The position numbers were made by a program, and so were the translations under genes. Shown here piece by piece: positions 46,771 to 56,345 of a stretch of 64,000 nt of DNA. Below the pieces are notes generated by a model, which had not been told where the DNA came from, made no database searches, and worked only from the letters and a program-made list of their open reading frames with translations. Source of the stretch: Corynebacterium glyciniphilum AJ 3170 (GTDB lineage: Bacteria > Actinomycetota > Actinomycetes > Mycobacteriales > Mycobacteriaceae); NCBI RefSeq assembly GCF_000626675.1, contig NZ_CP006842.1, positions 1,426,001 through 1,490,000 of the forward strand, given 5' to 3'. The stretch's first letter is position 1; each line of letters starts with the position of its first letter.

Positions 46771-48300
46771 ATGGATTCGCTCAGCCTCCTGATGGAGGGC
46801 TTCGCAGGTGCCCTCACCCCGGTCAATCTCATGTGGGTGCTCCTCGGCTGTCTCCTCGGCACTGCCGTGGGCGTTATGCCGGGTCTCGGCTCCTCGATGG
46901 CGGTGGCGCTGCTCCTGCCCATGACCTTCGCCCTCGACCCGACGGCGGCCTTCATCTTCTTCGCCGGCGTGTACTTCGGCGGACTCTTCGGCGACTCCAC
47001 CATGGCGATCCTGATGAACACCCCGGGGCAGGCCTCTGCCATCGCCTCGACGTTCGAGGGGCACAAGATGGCCCTGTCCGGTCGGGCACCTCAGGCGTTG
47101 GCGACGGCGGCCATCGGTGCCTTCATCGGTGGTTTCGTCGCTTCGGTCGTGGTCGTCTTCTTCGCCCCGCTGCTCGCTGAGCTGTCGACGTACTTCGGAC
47201 CGGCAGAGTACTTCGCGCTGGCATTGTTCGCTTTCGTCGCGACCTCCTCCGTGGTCTCCGACTCGGTTCCCAAGGGTCTGTCCGCCCTCATCATCGGCCT
47301 GGGTATCTCGACGGTCGGCATCGATTCGGTGACCGGTACGGAACGGTTCACCCTCGGGGTGCCGCAGCTGTTCGACGGGATCTCGATCGTCACTGTCACA
47401 GTGGCAATCCTCGCCCTCGGAGAGGTCTTCTTCATCGCTTCCCGCGCACGACGTGAGAATCAGGACCTCAAGACACGGTCCGCAGGGCGGCCGTGGCTGA
47501 AGCTCGCCGAGTTCCGCGAGGCGTTGCCGGCCTGGTTGCGGGGCACGGCGATCGGCATGCCCTTCGGCATGATCCCGGTGGGTGGCTCCGAGGTTCCGAC
47601 GTTCCTCGCCTATTCCGTGGAGCGGCGCCTGGACACCCGTCGGAAGTCGCCGAAGTTCGGTAAAGGCGCTATCCGTGGACTCGCCGCGCCGGAGGCCGCC
47701 GGGAACTCGACGACAGGTATGGCGATGGGTGCTCTGCTGGCCCTTGGCCTGCCGGTCTCCGCCACGGCGGCCATCCTGCTTGCGGCCTTCCGCCAATACG
47801 GTCTGCAGCCTGGCCCGCTGCTCTTCGACCGCAACCCGGACCTGGTCTGGGCACTGCTGGCGAGCTTCTTCATCGCCATGGTGGTGCTGTTGATCATCAA
47901 CCTGCCTTTCGCCCAGCTCTGGGCCAAACTCCTGCTTATCCCACAGCCCTATCTTTATGCGGGGATCGCCCTGTTCTGCGGTCTCGGTGTCTACGCCACC
48001 TCGGGCCGGGTGTTCGACCTCCTGCTTCTGTTGGGTATCTCGGTGGTCGGCTTCCTGATGCGCCGCTACGGCTACCCGCTGGCACCACTGATTATCGGCA
48101 TGGTCCTCGGACCGCTGGCCGAGACGTCGATCCGCGACGCCCTGCTGTCCTCGTCAGGCGACTTCACCGTCCTGGTCTCCAGCCCCATCACCTGGACCAT
48201 CTACGGTGTGTTGGCGGTCGTCCTGCTGGTGGCGATCCGCAGCGTGGTGATCAACCGAACCCTCCGGCGACGTCTGAAGGCCGGGAAAGCGGATGCCTAG
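46771..48300 (+). CDS. tctA: Tripartite tricarboxylate transporter large membrane subunit
   Basis: The 509-residue transport subunit with about a dozen helices. The family signature is near the N-terminus: GTAVGVMPGLGSSMAVALLL. Also present are GVYFGGLFGDSTMAILMNTP and PEAAGNSTTGMAMGALLALG. ATG 46771 follows the tctB stop; a longer upstream frame overlaps tctB. The gene ends against the uvrA-like gene, stop on stop. Uptake is driven by an ion gradient. Confidence 0.93.
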   Translation: MDSLSLLMEGFAGALTPVNLMWVLLGCLLGTAVGVMPGLGSSMAVALLLPMTFALDPTAAFIFFAGVYFGGLFGDSTMAILMNTPGQASAIASTFEGHKMALSGRAPQALATAAIGAFIGGFVASVVVVFFAPLLAELSTYFGPAEYFALALFAFVATSSVVSDSVPKGLSALIIGLGISTVGIDSVTGTERFTLGVPQLFDGISIVTVTVAILALGEVFFIASRARRENQDLKTRSAGRPWLKLAEFREALPAWLRGTAIGMPFGMIPVGGSEVPTFLAYSVERRLDTRRKSPKFGKGAIRGLAAPEAAGNSTTGMAMGALLALGLPVSATAAILLAAFRQYGLQPGPLLFDRNPDLVWALLASFFIAMVVLLIINLPFAQLWAKLLLIPQPYLYAGIALFCGLGVYATSGRVFDLLLLLGISVVGFLMRRYGYPLAPLIIGMVLGPLAETSIRDALLSSSGDFTVLVSSPITWTIYGVLAVVLLVAIRSVVINRTLRRRLKAGKADA

Positions 48301-50669
48301 ACGCCCACGGCTACCGACGCCAAGGCAGCCCCCGTCGCCGTTCCGCCCGCCGCGATCGTCGCGGGTGTCCCGGCGGCGATGATCCGGCCTCCGTCGACAC
48401 CGGCACCGGGGCCCAGATCCAGGACGCGGTCTGCCTGCGCCACGACGCGCAAGTCGTGTTCGACCACCACCACGGAATCACCGGCGTCGACCAGCCGGTT
48501 GAGTTCCTTGACCAGCAGGTCAACATCCGCGGGATGAAGCCCCGTCGTGGGCTCGTCGAGCAGATGGACCGTGGGCGTACTGCGGCGTACCCGCCGGCTG
48601 CGTTGAAGTTCTGTGGCCAGTTTGATGCGCTGAGCCTCCCCGCCGGAGAGCTCAGGGGCGCCCTGGCCTAGACGAAGATAGGACAGCCCCACCGCCTCCA
48701 GTGCCTGAAGGGCAGTGTAGACGGCAGGCTCATCGGCGAAGACGTCCAGTGCCTCGGTGACCGTCAGACCGAGGACGTCGGCGATGGTGAGCCCGCGCCA
48801 GGTCACCTCCAGTGTCTCGGCATTGTACCGGGCGCCGTGACAGTCCGGACAGATGGTGTAACTGCCGGGGAGGAAGACGAGCTCGACCTCGATGGTCCCC
48901 TCGCCGCTGCAGGTGGGGCATCGCCCCTGGGTGACGTTGTAGGAGAACCGCGACACCGTCCATCCCCGTTCCTGGGCGTCATCCGTGGCGGCGAAAAGCT
49001 TCCTGACGTGGTCGAATAATCCCGTGTAGGTCGCCAGGGAGGACCGGGTGGTCCGACCGATGGGTTGCTGCGTGATATGGACCGTGCGGATCCCTGCATC
49101 GGCGAGCACCTCGGGCAACGCGCTCGACACCAGTGTCGACTTGCCTGAGCCTGAGATCCCGGTCACCGCAGTGAACTGGCCGAGCCCCAGCCCGGTGTCA
49201 ACATCCAGGGTGCGTTCAGTCGTCCGCACCGGCAATGACGACGACGCCTGCCGGACCGCGAAACTGCCCGACCCTTTCAACGGTGGAACGGGTGCGGCAA
49301 GCGCCCGGCCGGTGGGCGTGTCCTGTCCGGACAGGCCGGCAACCGGGCCGGACCACAGGACCTCGCCACCGTTCTCCCCGGCACCGGGACCAATGTCGAC
49401 GACCCAGTCAGCACCGGCCACCAGCGACATGTCGTGCTCGACGAGGATCACGCTGTTACCGGCCTCCAGGAAGCGCACCATCAGCTCACTGACGGCGACC
49501 CGCTCTGTCGGATGCAGTCCTGCAGAAGGTTCATCCAGGACGTACACCACGCCGAACAATCCGGAATGAAGCTGCGAAGCCAGACGCAACCGCTGCAGTT
49601 CACCACCGGACAGAGTCGAGGCAGGTCGATCCAAGCTCAGATGCCCCAGCCCCAGTTCCACGGCTGCCCGGACCGTAGGAATCACCTGTTCCAGCAGGAG
49701 ACGCTCGGCCTCCGACGGGGACGTGACCCCGGTGAACAGTTCCACCAGGTTCTCCAGCGGGACCGAATTGAGCTCGTCGATCGCCATACCGAGATACGTC
49801 ACCGACAAGGCGTCCGTGGTCAGACGACGGCCACCACACGTCGGGCACACCGAATGATCCATGAACGAGAGAACCCGGCGTCGGGTCGCGTCCGACGATG
49901 ACGACGCCAACGTCTCCTGGAGGTAGGTCGACACCGACCGCCACGTCCCGTCATAGGTCCGCTGGATCTGGTGGGCACCGCGGACCGGATGCACGGTCAC
50001 CACCGGCTTGTCCGGAGTGAAAAGGATCCAGTTCCTGTCCTCACGGGACAACTCAGACCACGGTACGTCCGTCCGGTACCCCAGAGTGACGAGAATGTCG
50101 TGGAAGTTCTTCCCCAGCCATGCCCCGGGCCAGGCTGCGATCGCCCCGTCATCAATCGACAAGGACGGGTCCGGGACCATCGACTCCTCGGTCGGCACGT
50201 GGACCGTTCCGGTGCCCTGGCACGTCGGGCACATGCCTGATGCCGTGTTCGGAGAGAAGCGGTCAGAATCCAGCCGCCCCACGCGCTCCCTCACCTGTGT
50301 CGGATACGTGCCGGCCCGGGAGAACAACAGCCGCACCGAGTTCGACACGGTGGAGAAGGTGCCCACCGTCGACCGCGCACCACCACTCGTCCGGGCCTGT
50401 TCCAGGGCGACTGTCGGGGGAAGTCCGTCAATCCGGCCGACCCGTGGATCCACCGCGCCGGCAATCAGACGTCGGGCGAACGGCGCCACCGACTCCAGAT
50501 AACGCCGCTGCGCCTCACCATGGATCGTGCCGAACGCCAGGGACGACTTCCCAGAACCGGAGACACCCGTGACCGCGACAAGTTGACCGCGGGGCAGGGT
50601 GACGTCCACGTGCCGAAGATTGCGCAGGTCGGCGTCGTGAACGCGGATATCTGAATTCGTGTCGGTCAT
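48297..50669 (-). CDS. UvrA-like ATPase lacking the UvrB-binding domain
   Basis: A 790-residue dual ABC ATPase of the UvrA family. Both cassettes are intact: [15 protein letters not shown] with [18 protein letters not shown], and [15 protein letters not shown] with [16 protein letters not shown]. Zinc fingers [16 protein letters not shown] and CPTCSGEG with CPDCHGARY are present. From [12 protein letters not shown] the chain passes at once to [16 protein letters not shown], without the UvrB-binding module of about 100 residues found in true UvrA. This matches the UvrA2/DrrC drug-resistance class. Start ATG lies eight bases after TAGAAT (50678-50683, minus strand). Confidence 0.88.
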   Translation of the reverse strand: MTDTNSDIRVHDADLRNLRHVDVTLPRGQLVAVTGVSGSGKSSLAFGTIHGEAQRRYLESVAPFARRLIAGAVDPRVGRIDGLPPTVALEQARTSGGARSTVGTFSTVSNSVRLLFSRAGTYPTQVRERVGRLDSDRFSPNTASGMCPTCQGTGTVHVPTEESMVPDPSLSIDDGAIAAWPGAWLGKNFHDILVTLGYRTDVPWSELSREDRNWILFTPDKPVVTVHPVRGAHQIQRTYDGTWRSVSTYLQETLASSSSDATRRRVLSFMDHSVCPTCGGRRLTTDALSVTYLGMAIDELNSVPLENLVELFTGVTSPSEAERLLLEQVIPTVRAAVELGLGHLSLDRPASTLSGGELQRLRLASQLHSGLFGVVYVLDEPSAGLHPTERVAVSELMVRFLEAGNSVILVEHDMSLVAGADWVVDIGPGAGENGGEVLWSGPVAGLSGQDTPTGRALAAPVPPLKGSGSFAVRQASSSLPVRTTERTLDVDTGLGLGQFTAVTGISGSGKSTLVSSALPEVLADAGIRTVHITQQPIGRTTRSSLATYTGLFDHVRKLFAATDDAQERGWTVSRFSYNVTQGRCPTCSGEGTIEVELVFLPGSYTICPDCHGARYNAETLEVTWRGLTIADVLGLTVTEALDVFADEPAVYTALQALEAVGLSYLRLGQGAPELSGGEAQRIKLATELQRSRRVRRSTPTVHLLDEPTTGLHPADVDLLVKELNRLVDAGDSVVVVEHDLRVVAQADRVLDLGPGAGVDGGRIIAAGTPATIAAGGTATGAALASVAVGV

Positions 50670-50677
50670 GCCCGCTC

Positions 50678-50694
50678 ATTCTAGGCGGTAGCGT
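50678..50694. promoter_or_regulatory. Back-to-back -10 boxes of uvrA-like and SDR genes
   Basis: TAGAAT on the minus strand (50678-50683) and TAGCGT on the plus strand (50689-50694) lie five bases apart, serving start codons only 31 bases apart. Each promoter's -35 region lies in or next to the other gene's start. Confidence 0.5.
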
Positions 50695-50700
50695 GGGGAC

Positions 50701-51447
50701 ATGGACTTCGGGATACATGGAAAATGGGCCGTGATCGGAGCCTCCAGCCAGGGGCTGGGATTCGGATGTGCAGATGCACTGGCTGCTGAGGGGGTGAACC
50801 TCGTCGTGAACGCGCGCCGGGCAGCGCCACTGGCTGAGGCAGCTGACCGCCTGCGTTCGCACGGGGTGACGGTGCACGAGATCGTCGGCGATATCAGCGA
50901 CCCGGCGGTCCGCTCGTCGTTGCTGGGTGCAGCCCCGCAGGTGGACATCCTCGTCACCAATGCCGGTGGGCCGCCGCCCGGCGACTTCCGTGACTGGGAC
51001 GAGGATGACTGGTTCGCCGCGCTCAGGCAGAACATGCTGACCCCGGTCGAACTGATCAAGGCCACAGTGGACGGTATGGCGGACCGTGGGTTCGGGAGGG
51101 TCGTGAATATCACGTCCGGGGCAGTGAAAGCACCGATCGCACAACTCGGACTCTCCAACGGCGCTCGGAGCGGCTTGACCGGGTTTGTAGCCGGCGTGGC
51201 CCGGCAGCCACAACTCGCCACGGCGAATGTGACCGTGAACAACCTGCTCCCCGGGCGGTTCGCGACGGCGCGGTTGACGCAGACCGGAGGCGGTTCCGCA
51301 CCCTCGCCCGACGGAATCCCGGCCGGACGGTTCGGTGACCCCGCAGAATTCGGGGCGACGTGTGCTTTCCTCTGTTCATCTCAGGCGGGCTACATCACCG
51401 GTCAGAATGTGCTCATTGACGGGGGAGTCTACCCGGGCACGCTGTGA
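50701..51447 (+). CDS. Short-chain dehydrogenase/reductase with a degenerate catalytic site
   Basis: A 248-residue Rossmann-fold protein. The coenzyme loop GASSQGLGFGCADALAAEG at residues 13-31 and the NAG motif ILVTNAGGPPPG are present. After the serine-bearing strand VVNITSGAVKAP, where family members normally have a Tyr-x3-Lys pair, this protein has LSNGARSGLTG with Ser and Arg. Such proteins form a recognised 3-oxoacyl-ACP reductase-like subgroup, and their activity is uncertain. Start ATG follows TAGCGT by six bases. Confidence 0.8.
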   Translation: MDFGIHGKWAVIGASSQGLGFGCADALAAEGVNLVVNARRAAPLAEAADRLRSHGVTVHEIVGDISDPAVRSSLLGAAPQVDILVTNAGGPPPGDFRDWDEDDWFAALRQNMLTPVELIKATVDGMADRGFGRVVNITSGAVKAPIAQLGLSNGARSGLTGFVAGVARQPQLATANVTVNNLLPGRFATARLTQTGGGSAPSPDGIPAGRFGDPAEFGATCAFLCSSQAGYITGQNVLIDGGVYPGTL

Positions 51448-51469
51448 ACCCGCGGCGATCTGAGACACC

Positions 51470-51511
51470 AGGGCCGTGTCGGTTTGACGGGGTCAGAACC
51501 GACACAGCCCT
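51470..51511. terminator. Bidirectional terminator between SDR and ilvD
   Basis: Arms 51470-51484 and 51497-51511 pair over 15 bases with one mismatch around a 12-base loop. It lies between two convergent genes and can serve both. No U-run is evident. Confidence 0.65.
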
Positions 51512-51551
51512 ACGGTGCCAGCAGAATGCGCGGATGAGCACACGCGACGGG

Positions 51552-53399
51552 TCAGTCGACCTCGCGCACGGCACCCTTGTCGGCGCTGGTGGCCATCTTC
51601 GCGTAGGCACGCAGCGCCTTGGTGACCTTGCGTTGGCGGGTAGCAGGCTTCCAGGGGTTCTCCGACGCATCCATCGCGTCGCGCCGTCGGGCGATTTCCT
51701 CGTCTGGCACGTCCAGAGTCAGCTGACGGTTGTGCACGTCGATTGTCACCGTGTCTCCGTTTTCGACCAGTCCGATAAGCCCACCACCAGCGGCTTCAGG
51801 GGAAACGTGGCCGACTGAGATGCCCGATGAACCACCGGAGAAGCGGCCGTCGGTGATCAGGGCACACTTTTTGCCCAATCCCGAGCCCTTCAAGAAAGCG
51901 GTCGGGTGCAGCATCTCCTGCATCCCAGGCCCGCCCGACGGGCCCTCGTAACGGACCACGATGACATCGCCCGGGGTGACCTTCTTCTTGAGGATCACGT
52001 CGACAGCCTCTTCCTGGGACTCCACCACCAGGGCGGGGCCGGAGAAATGCCAGAGGGACTCGTCGATACCGGCGGACTTGATCACAGCACCGTCGGGCGA
52101 GAGGTTTCCACGCAGGATGACCAGGCCGCCGTCGGAGGTGAAGGAGTGGTCGACATCGTGGATGCATCCGTTCTCGGCGTCGAGGTCCAGCTCGTCCCAC
52201 GTGTTGTCGGTGGAGAAGGGTTCGGTGGTACGCACGCCCCCGGGAGCGGCGTGGTAGAGGTCCACGGCCTCTTGGCGGGGCGAGGCGGCGCTGACATCCC
52301 AGTCCTCGAGCCATTCGGCGAGGCTGGGGGAGTGGACGGTGTGTACGCCCTCGTTGAGCTTGCCGCCGCGCCACAGTTCACCGAGGATGCGGGGGATGCC
52401 ACCGGCGCGGTGGACGTCCTCCATGTGGTAGTCGGAGTTCGGTGCGACTTTCGACAGGCAGGGGACGGACTTGGACAGGTCGTCGATGTCCTGCAGGTCG
52501 AAGTCGATCCCGCCTTCCTGGGCGGCGGCGAGGATGTGCAGCACCGTGTTCGTCGAACCACCCATGGCCATGTCGAGGGCCATGGCGTTCTGGAACGCCT
52601 CCTTGGTGGCGATGTTGCGGGGCAGCACGGAGGTGTCGCCGTCGCCGTAGTAGCGGTGACACAGGTCGACGATGACGCGGCCGGCGTCGCTGAACAGGGT
52701 GCGGCGGGCGGCGTGGGTGGCCAGCGTCGAGCCGTTGCCGGGCAGGGAGAGACCGAGAGCCTCGGTAAGACAGTTCATTGAGTTGGCGGTGAACATGCCG
52801 GAGCAGGAACCACAGGTGGGGCAGGCGGCCTGCTCCACGGTCATCAGCCCCTGGCGCGAGACCTGTTCGCTGGCGGACGCGGAGATCGAGGTGATCAAGT
52901 CGGTGGGGGCGTGCGCCACGCCGTCGACGATCACGGCCTTACCAGCTTCCATCGGTCCACCGGAGACGAAGACGACCGGGATGTTCAGACGCATCGCGGC
53001 ATTGAGCATGCCAGGGGTGATCTTGTCACAGTTGGAGATGCATACGATGGCATCCGCCTGGTGGGCGTTGACCATGTACTCCACGGAGTCGGAGATGATC
53101 TCTCGGCTGGGCAGGGAGTACAGCATGCCGGAGTGTCCCATCGCGATGCCGTCGTCGACGGCGATGGTGTTGAACTCGCGGGCGACACCGCCGGCCTCTT
53201 GGACGGCTTCGGCGACGATGTCGCCGACATTCTTGAGGTGAACGTGCCCGGGCACGAACTGGGTGTAGGAGTTCGCGATCGCGATGATCGGTTTGTCGAA
53301 GTCACTGTCCTTCATGCCCGTGGCTCGCCACAGGGACCGCGCGCCGGCGGCGTTGCGTCCCTGGGTGGTCACTGATGACCGGTATGAGATCTCGTTCAT
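51552..53399 (-). CDS. ilvD: Dihydroxy-acid dehydratase
   Basis: An iron-sulfur enzyme dehydrating dihydroxy acids in valine and isoleucine synthesis. It has 615 residues. Cluster ligands lie in [20 protein letters not shown] near residue 123 and in [18 protein letters not shown] near residue 192. The [21 protein letters not shown] motif (shortened to [11 protein letters not shown]) is near the C-terminus. It is transcribed opposite ilvBNC, with the PH-domain gene and mscCG upstream on the same strand. Confidence 0.97.
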   Translation of the reverse strand: MNEISYRSSVTTQGRNAAGARSLWRATGMKDSDFDKPIIAIANSYTQFVPGHVHLKNVGDIVAEAVQEAGGVAREFNTIAVDDGIAMGHSGMLYSLPSREIISDSVEYMVNAHQADAIVCISNCDKITPGMLNAAMRLNIPVVFVSGGPMEAGKAVIVDGVAHAPTDLITSISASASEQVSRQGLMTVEQAACPTCGSCSGMFTANSMNCLTEALGLSLPGNGSTLATHAARRTLFSDAGRVIVDLCHRYYGDGDTSVLPRNIATKEAFQNAMALDMAMGGSTNTVLHILAAAQEGGIDFDLQDIDDLSKSVPCLSKVAPNSDYHMEDVHRAGGIPRILGELWRGGKLNEGVHTVHSPSLAEWLEDWDVSAASPRQEAVDLYHAAPGGVRTTEPFSTDNTWDELDLDAENGCIHDVDHSFTSDGGLVILRGNLSPDGAVIKSAGIDESLWHFSGPALVVESQEEAVDVILKKKVTPGDVIVVRYEGPSGGPGMQEMLHPTAFLKGSGLGKKCALITDGRFSGGSSGISVGHVSPEAAGGGLIGLVENGDTVTIDVHNRQLTLDVPDEEIARRRDAMDASENPWKPATRQRKVTKALRAYAKMATSADKGAVREVD

Positions 53400-53507
53400 G
53401 GTGGGAAAAGCGTCCTCTCGTCGGGCCTCGTGCAGCTGCCCGGCCCGTGGGCAGTCACGTCGGTGAATAGTGCAGGTGTGGGGGAACTGGTGTCCGGAGG
53501 ACAGTCG

Positions 53508-54098
53508 TCAGCTGTTCTCGGACGGGGAGGGGGTTTCGTCCGGGTCGACGTTCGCGGCGCGGCGTCGTTCGAGTTCCTCACGTGCCATGTGGCTGGCCCG
53601 TCGTGCGGCCTCGTACTCGCCGTACTCTTCCTCGTCCATGAGGACGGCCAGACCGCTGTCGCGTTCGACGACCCGGACTTTCTCGTCGATGGCGGAGAGA
53701 CTCGGGGTCACCGGGTCGGGAATCCTGCCTCCGGTCACTTCCGCCAGGGTCACCAGCGAGTTGAAGCTCACACCAGGGAGCGGGAAGGTCGTCTCGTTCG
53801 TGCTGACGGCGAGCGCCTTGCCTCCACGGGTGAATCGTAACGCTTCGAAGTCGTCCCACGCCAATGACTTTGACGGGCGAAGGAGGTAGCGCGCGGTGAT
53901 CCCCCGTTCAGTGAATTCTGTGCGGGTGCGGAGGACGCCGATGATGAACAGAATCGGGAGCAGCGGGAGCCAGAAGAGGATCTTCGGTGCGTAGGCGATG
54001 CCGACGACGGACATCGCCAACATCAGGACGCCGGCGATCAGGTGTGCCTGGTCCGTCCGGACCTGGTACGGCAGTTCGGATGACTCCACAGAACTCAT
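53508..54098 (-). CDS. PH-domain membrane protein next to ilvD
   Basis: A 196-residue protein with two hydrophobic segments at about residues 20-55 (LIAGVLMLAMSVVGIAYAPK, then FWLPLLPILFIIGVL). A bacterial PH-like domain follows (FTERGITARYLLRPSKSLAWDD, shortened to RYLLRPSKSLAWDDFEALR). The C-terminus is acidic with MAREELERRR. The same gene lies between ilvD and mscCG in C. glutamicum. Start ATG is eight bases after TTAAAT (54107-54112, minus strand). Function is unknown. Confidence 0.8.
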   Translation of the reverse strand: MSSVESSELPYQVRTDQAHLIAGVLMLAMSVVGIAYAPKILFWLPLLPILFIIGVLRTRTEFTERGITARYLLRPSKSLAWDDFEALRFTRGGKALAVSTNETTFPLPGVSFNSLVTLAEVTGGRIPDPVTPSLSAIDEKVRVVERDSGLAVLMDEEEYGEYEAARRASHMAREELERRRAANVDPDETPSPSENS

Positions 54099-54206
54099 GG
54101 TTGTCCATTTAATCAGTCCGGAGCTACGACAGAAACATCGCCCGGACCATGGGGTCCGGGCGATGTCTGTGCGTCGCGGTGGAAACAGTGGCACTGGGGC
54201 CTTCGT

Positions 54207-55991
54207 CTACGGTGCGGTCGTTTCCCCCGACCCGGTGTCTCCACCGGAGGTGGAGTTCCGCTGGGCCTGGCCCTGGTTCTGGTCGGTGCCTCCGGTGGAT
54301 TCCCCGGTACCGGTACCCGTATCGTCGCCACTGGTGTCGGTGGAGTTTCCGCCGGTGTTTCCCTGGGAACCGTTTCCGTCCCCTGATCCGCCAGTGTTAC
54401 CCGTGGAGTCACCGGTGCCTCCGGTGTTCCCTGAGTTTCCTTGGTTCCCTGTGCCGTCGGTGTCACCTGTGTCACCGGTGTTGGTGTCACCGGTCTCACC
54501 CGGGTCTTCGCTGTCCTGGGGTACCTCGGTGTTCTGGGGAGCGTCGGTGTTGACTGAGTCGGCCGGCGGCTCGGTGCTCTCGGTCTCGTCGGTGGATTCC
54601 ACAGCAGCACCGGTGTCCCGCCAGCGGTCGGGGGACAGGATTCCGGCCTGGCCGTCCTCCGGGTTGCTGGAGAACATCGCCAGCAGACCCACGATGACGA
54701 GCGCAATGAACAATCCGGCGGTGGACGGCCTGAACCGGCCGCCGAAGCTCAGCAGATTCTTCGTCTTGGATTTGTAGGGGCCGTCCACCAGCTCGGCGAG
54801 ATCGGACTTGTCGGCACCATGGCCGTCACGTTCATCAGTGGCAGGCTCAGCTTCGGATGACGGAAGGACCTCGGTGGCGGGGTCGTCGGGATCCGGAAGC
54901 GTGGCAGCGCCTTCGGTGTCAATGACCTCGGTAGCGTCGTCGGTGTCGTTGTCGTCGATCGACATGTGATCACTGCCCGCGGTTGCGGCGGCGATCACAC
55001 GGTCCGTATCAGCCTGGTTATCTCCCTGACTGTCGCCAGATGCAGCCGCGGCCGCCCCCGTCGTGTCTCTCTTCGTCTCAGCATGCTTCCCTGAGGCGCG
55101 TAGATCATCCGGAAGCTGGTCGCCAAGTTCAGCGCGAGCGGCGATCGCTTCGCCGGGTGCCTGGTAACGGTCCCAGAATGTGTTGACGAGGTTTGCACGG
55201 ATAGCGCGCTCGGCGGCCCACTGTGTCGCCGGGCTGGTGTCGACGTTGACTCTCATGCCGACAGACCACGGTAATCCGGCTGCTGCCGGCGGTGTGATGC
55301 TGAGGGCAGGCTGCACCTCAATGTCTCCACGGATGCTGTCGCTGACCCCGGCAGTCTCGATGGCCTCCTTCGAGGCGCGTTCGACGAGGGAGAGCAGATC
55401 GGCCATGGATTCGTTATCGGTCATGGGCACGTCAAGGTCGACGACGGCCCTGGACCACTTCTGCGAGTAGTTGATGGTGACACTGGCCTTGCTATTCGGC
55501 ACGGTGACCAGTTCACCCGCAGCGGTCCGGATCTGCGTCGACCGGAGGGTAAGCTTCACTACCGTTCCGGTGATCTGACCACTGGTGTCATCGAAGGTGA
55601 CGACGTCGCCGACCCCGTAGTGCCGCTCCGAGATGATGAAGAATCCGGTCAGGAAGTCCCCGATGATGTTCTGCGAACCGAAACCGATGGCGGCGGAGAC
55701 GACGGTGGCGGGGATGGCGGCACCCATCGCCGGCACGCCGAGGTTGGTCAAGGCCAGCAGCACGAGGACGAAGTAGGCGACGATCTCCAGTATGTAGACC
55801 AGCGCGCCGACGAGAGCGAGCTTCGATTTCGTCTCCTCTTGCCCGTGTTCCATCCGGTCGCTGAGGATGCGTACGGCCTGTCGACCGACACGCGGGACCA
55901 GGATGGCTGCTATCAACAGGGCAGACAGGGGCAGACCGTGCTGGATGATCCAGTCCCAGAGGGAGAACAAGAGGTATCTAACGTCCATCAT
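54207..55991 (-). CDS. mscCG: MscCG-type mechanosensitive channel and glutamate exporter
   Basis: This MscS-family channel is the ortholog of C. glutamicum NCgl1221 (YggB), which exports glutamate under envelope stress. The product has 594 residues. The start resembles it closely (MMDVRYLLFSLWDWIIQHG). The pore helix is AAIPATVVSAAIGFGSQN near residue 95. The C-terminal region has the conserved fourth membrane segment near residues 420-440 after LLSFGGRFRPST, then about 145 residues rich in Gly, Asn, Thr, Ser and Asp (GNSGNTGGTGDSTGNTGG). C. glutamicum has a Thr/Ser/Pro/Glu tail instead. The ATG lies seven bases after TACCGT (55999-56004, minus strand). Confidence 0.93.
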   Translation of the reverse strand: MMDVRYLLFSLWDWIIQHGLPLSALLIAAILVPRVGRQAVRILSDRMEHGQEETKSKLALVGALVYILEIVAYFVLVLLALTNLGVPAMGAAIPATVVSAAIGFGSQNIIGDFLTGFFIISERHYGVGDVVTFDDTSGQITGTVVKLTLRSTQIRTAAGELVTVPNSKASVTINYSQKWSRAVVDLDVPMTDNESMADLLSLVERASKEAIETAGVSDSIRGDIEVQPALSITPPAAAGLPWSVGMRVNVDTSPATQWAAERAIRANLVNTFWDRYQAPGEAIAARAELGDQLPDDLRASGKHAETKRDTTGAAAAASGDSQGDNQADTDRVIAAATAGSDHMSIDDNDTDDATEVIDTEGAATLPDPDDPATEVLPSSEAEPATDERDGHGADKSDLAELVDGPYKSKTKNLLSFGGRFRPSTAGLFIALVIVGLLAMFSSNPEDGQAGILSPDRWRDTGAAVESTDETESTEPPADSVNTDAPQNTEVPQDSEDPGETGDTNTGDTGDTDGTGNQGNSGNTGGTGDSTGNTGGSGDGNGSQGNTGGNSTDTSGDDTGTGTGESTGGTDQNQGQAQRNSTSGGDTGSGETTAP

Positions 55992-56116
55992 GGGTGACAC
56001 GGTAGCGCGTGATTCTTGGGATTTGCTGGATCGTTCTCCGGGTGAAACCTCATCCCAGCTCTGTTCATGCAGTGAGATTGGGGGTATCAGCGGGTGGGAA
56101 AATTTCTCATTTTTCA

Positions 56117-56145
56117 TTGACCAGGGGGCCGGACTCCACTATGGT
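56117..56145 (+). promoter_or_regulatory. ilvBN(C) promoter
   Basis: TTGACC (56117-56122) and TATGGT (56140-56145) are separated by 17 bases, the best promoter in the window. The leader ORF starts eight bases downstream, so its mRNA is probably leaderless. Confidence 0.75.
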
Positions 56146-56153
56146 CATTGGTT

Positions 56154-56192
56154 ATGACGACGTTCCTGATTCTTGTATCCGCCGGGCGCTAG
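56154..56192 (+). CDS. ilvL: ilv leader peptide
   Basis: A 12-codon reading frame encoding MTTFLILVSAGR. Leu-Ile-Leu-Val are four consecutive codons for the end products of the pathway, which marks it as an attenuator leader. C. glutamicum controls ilvBNC by such an attenuator. It begins eight bases after the -10 box, and its stop lies 34 bases before the terminator hairpin. That the ribosome stalls here under starvation is inference. Confidence 0.65.
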   Translation: MTTFLILVSAGR

Positions 56193-56225
56193 AGCCCCTG
56201 CGGTCACTTCGCGGAACAATCTGGC

Positions 56226-56256
56226 GCCCCCGCCCCGTACCCCGGGTAGCGGGGGC
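56226..56256 (+). terminator. Attenuator hairpin before ilvB
   Basis: GCCCCCGC (56226-56233) pairs with GCGGGGGC (56249-56256). The 5' arm can instead pair with GGGCGC at 56184-56189 in the leader, through GCGCCC at 56224-56229, giving an alternative structure. No clear U-run follows. Confidence 0.55.
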
Positions 56257-56345
56257 ACAGTCGGTTCTACGGCGGAACCACACCTCTCGAGACCTCGAAT
56301 GTCGGACATCCACAACACATGACCACCAAAAGGAGTGCACGGACG

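Noticed and set aside
46750..47796. A 348-codon frame antisense to tctA
   Set aside because: It is highly charged and repetitive, and shadows the conserved TctA signature regions.
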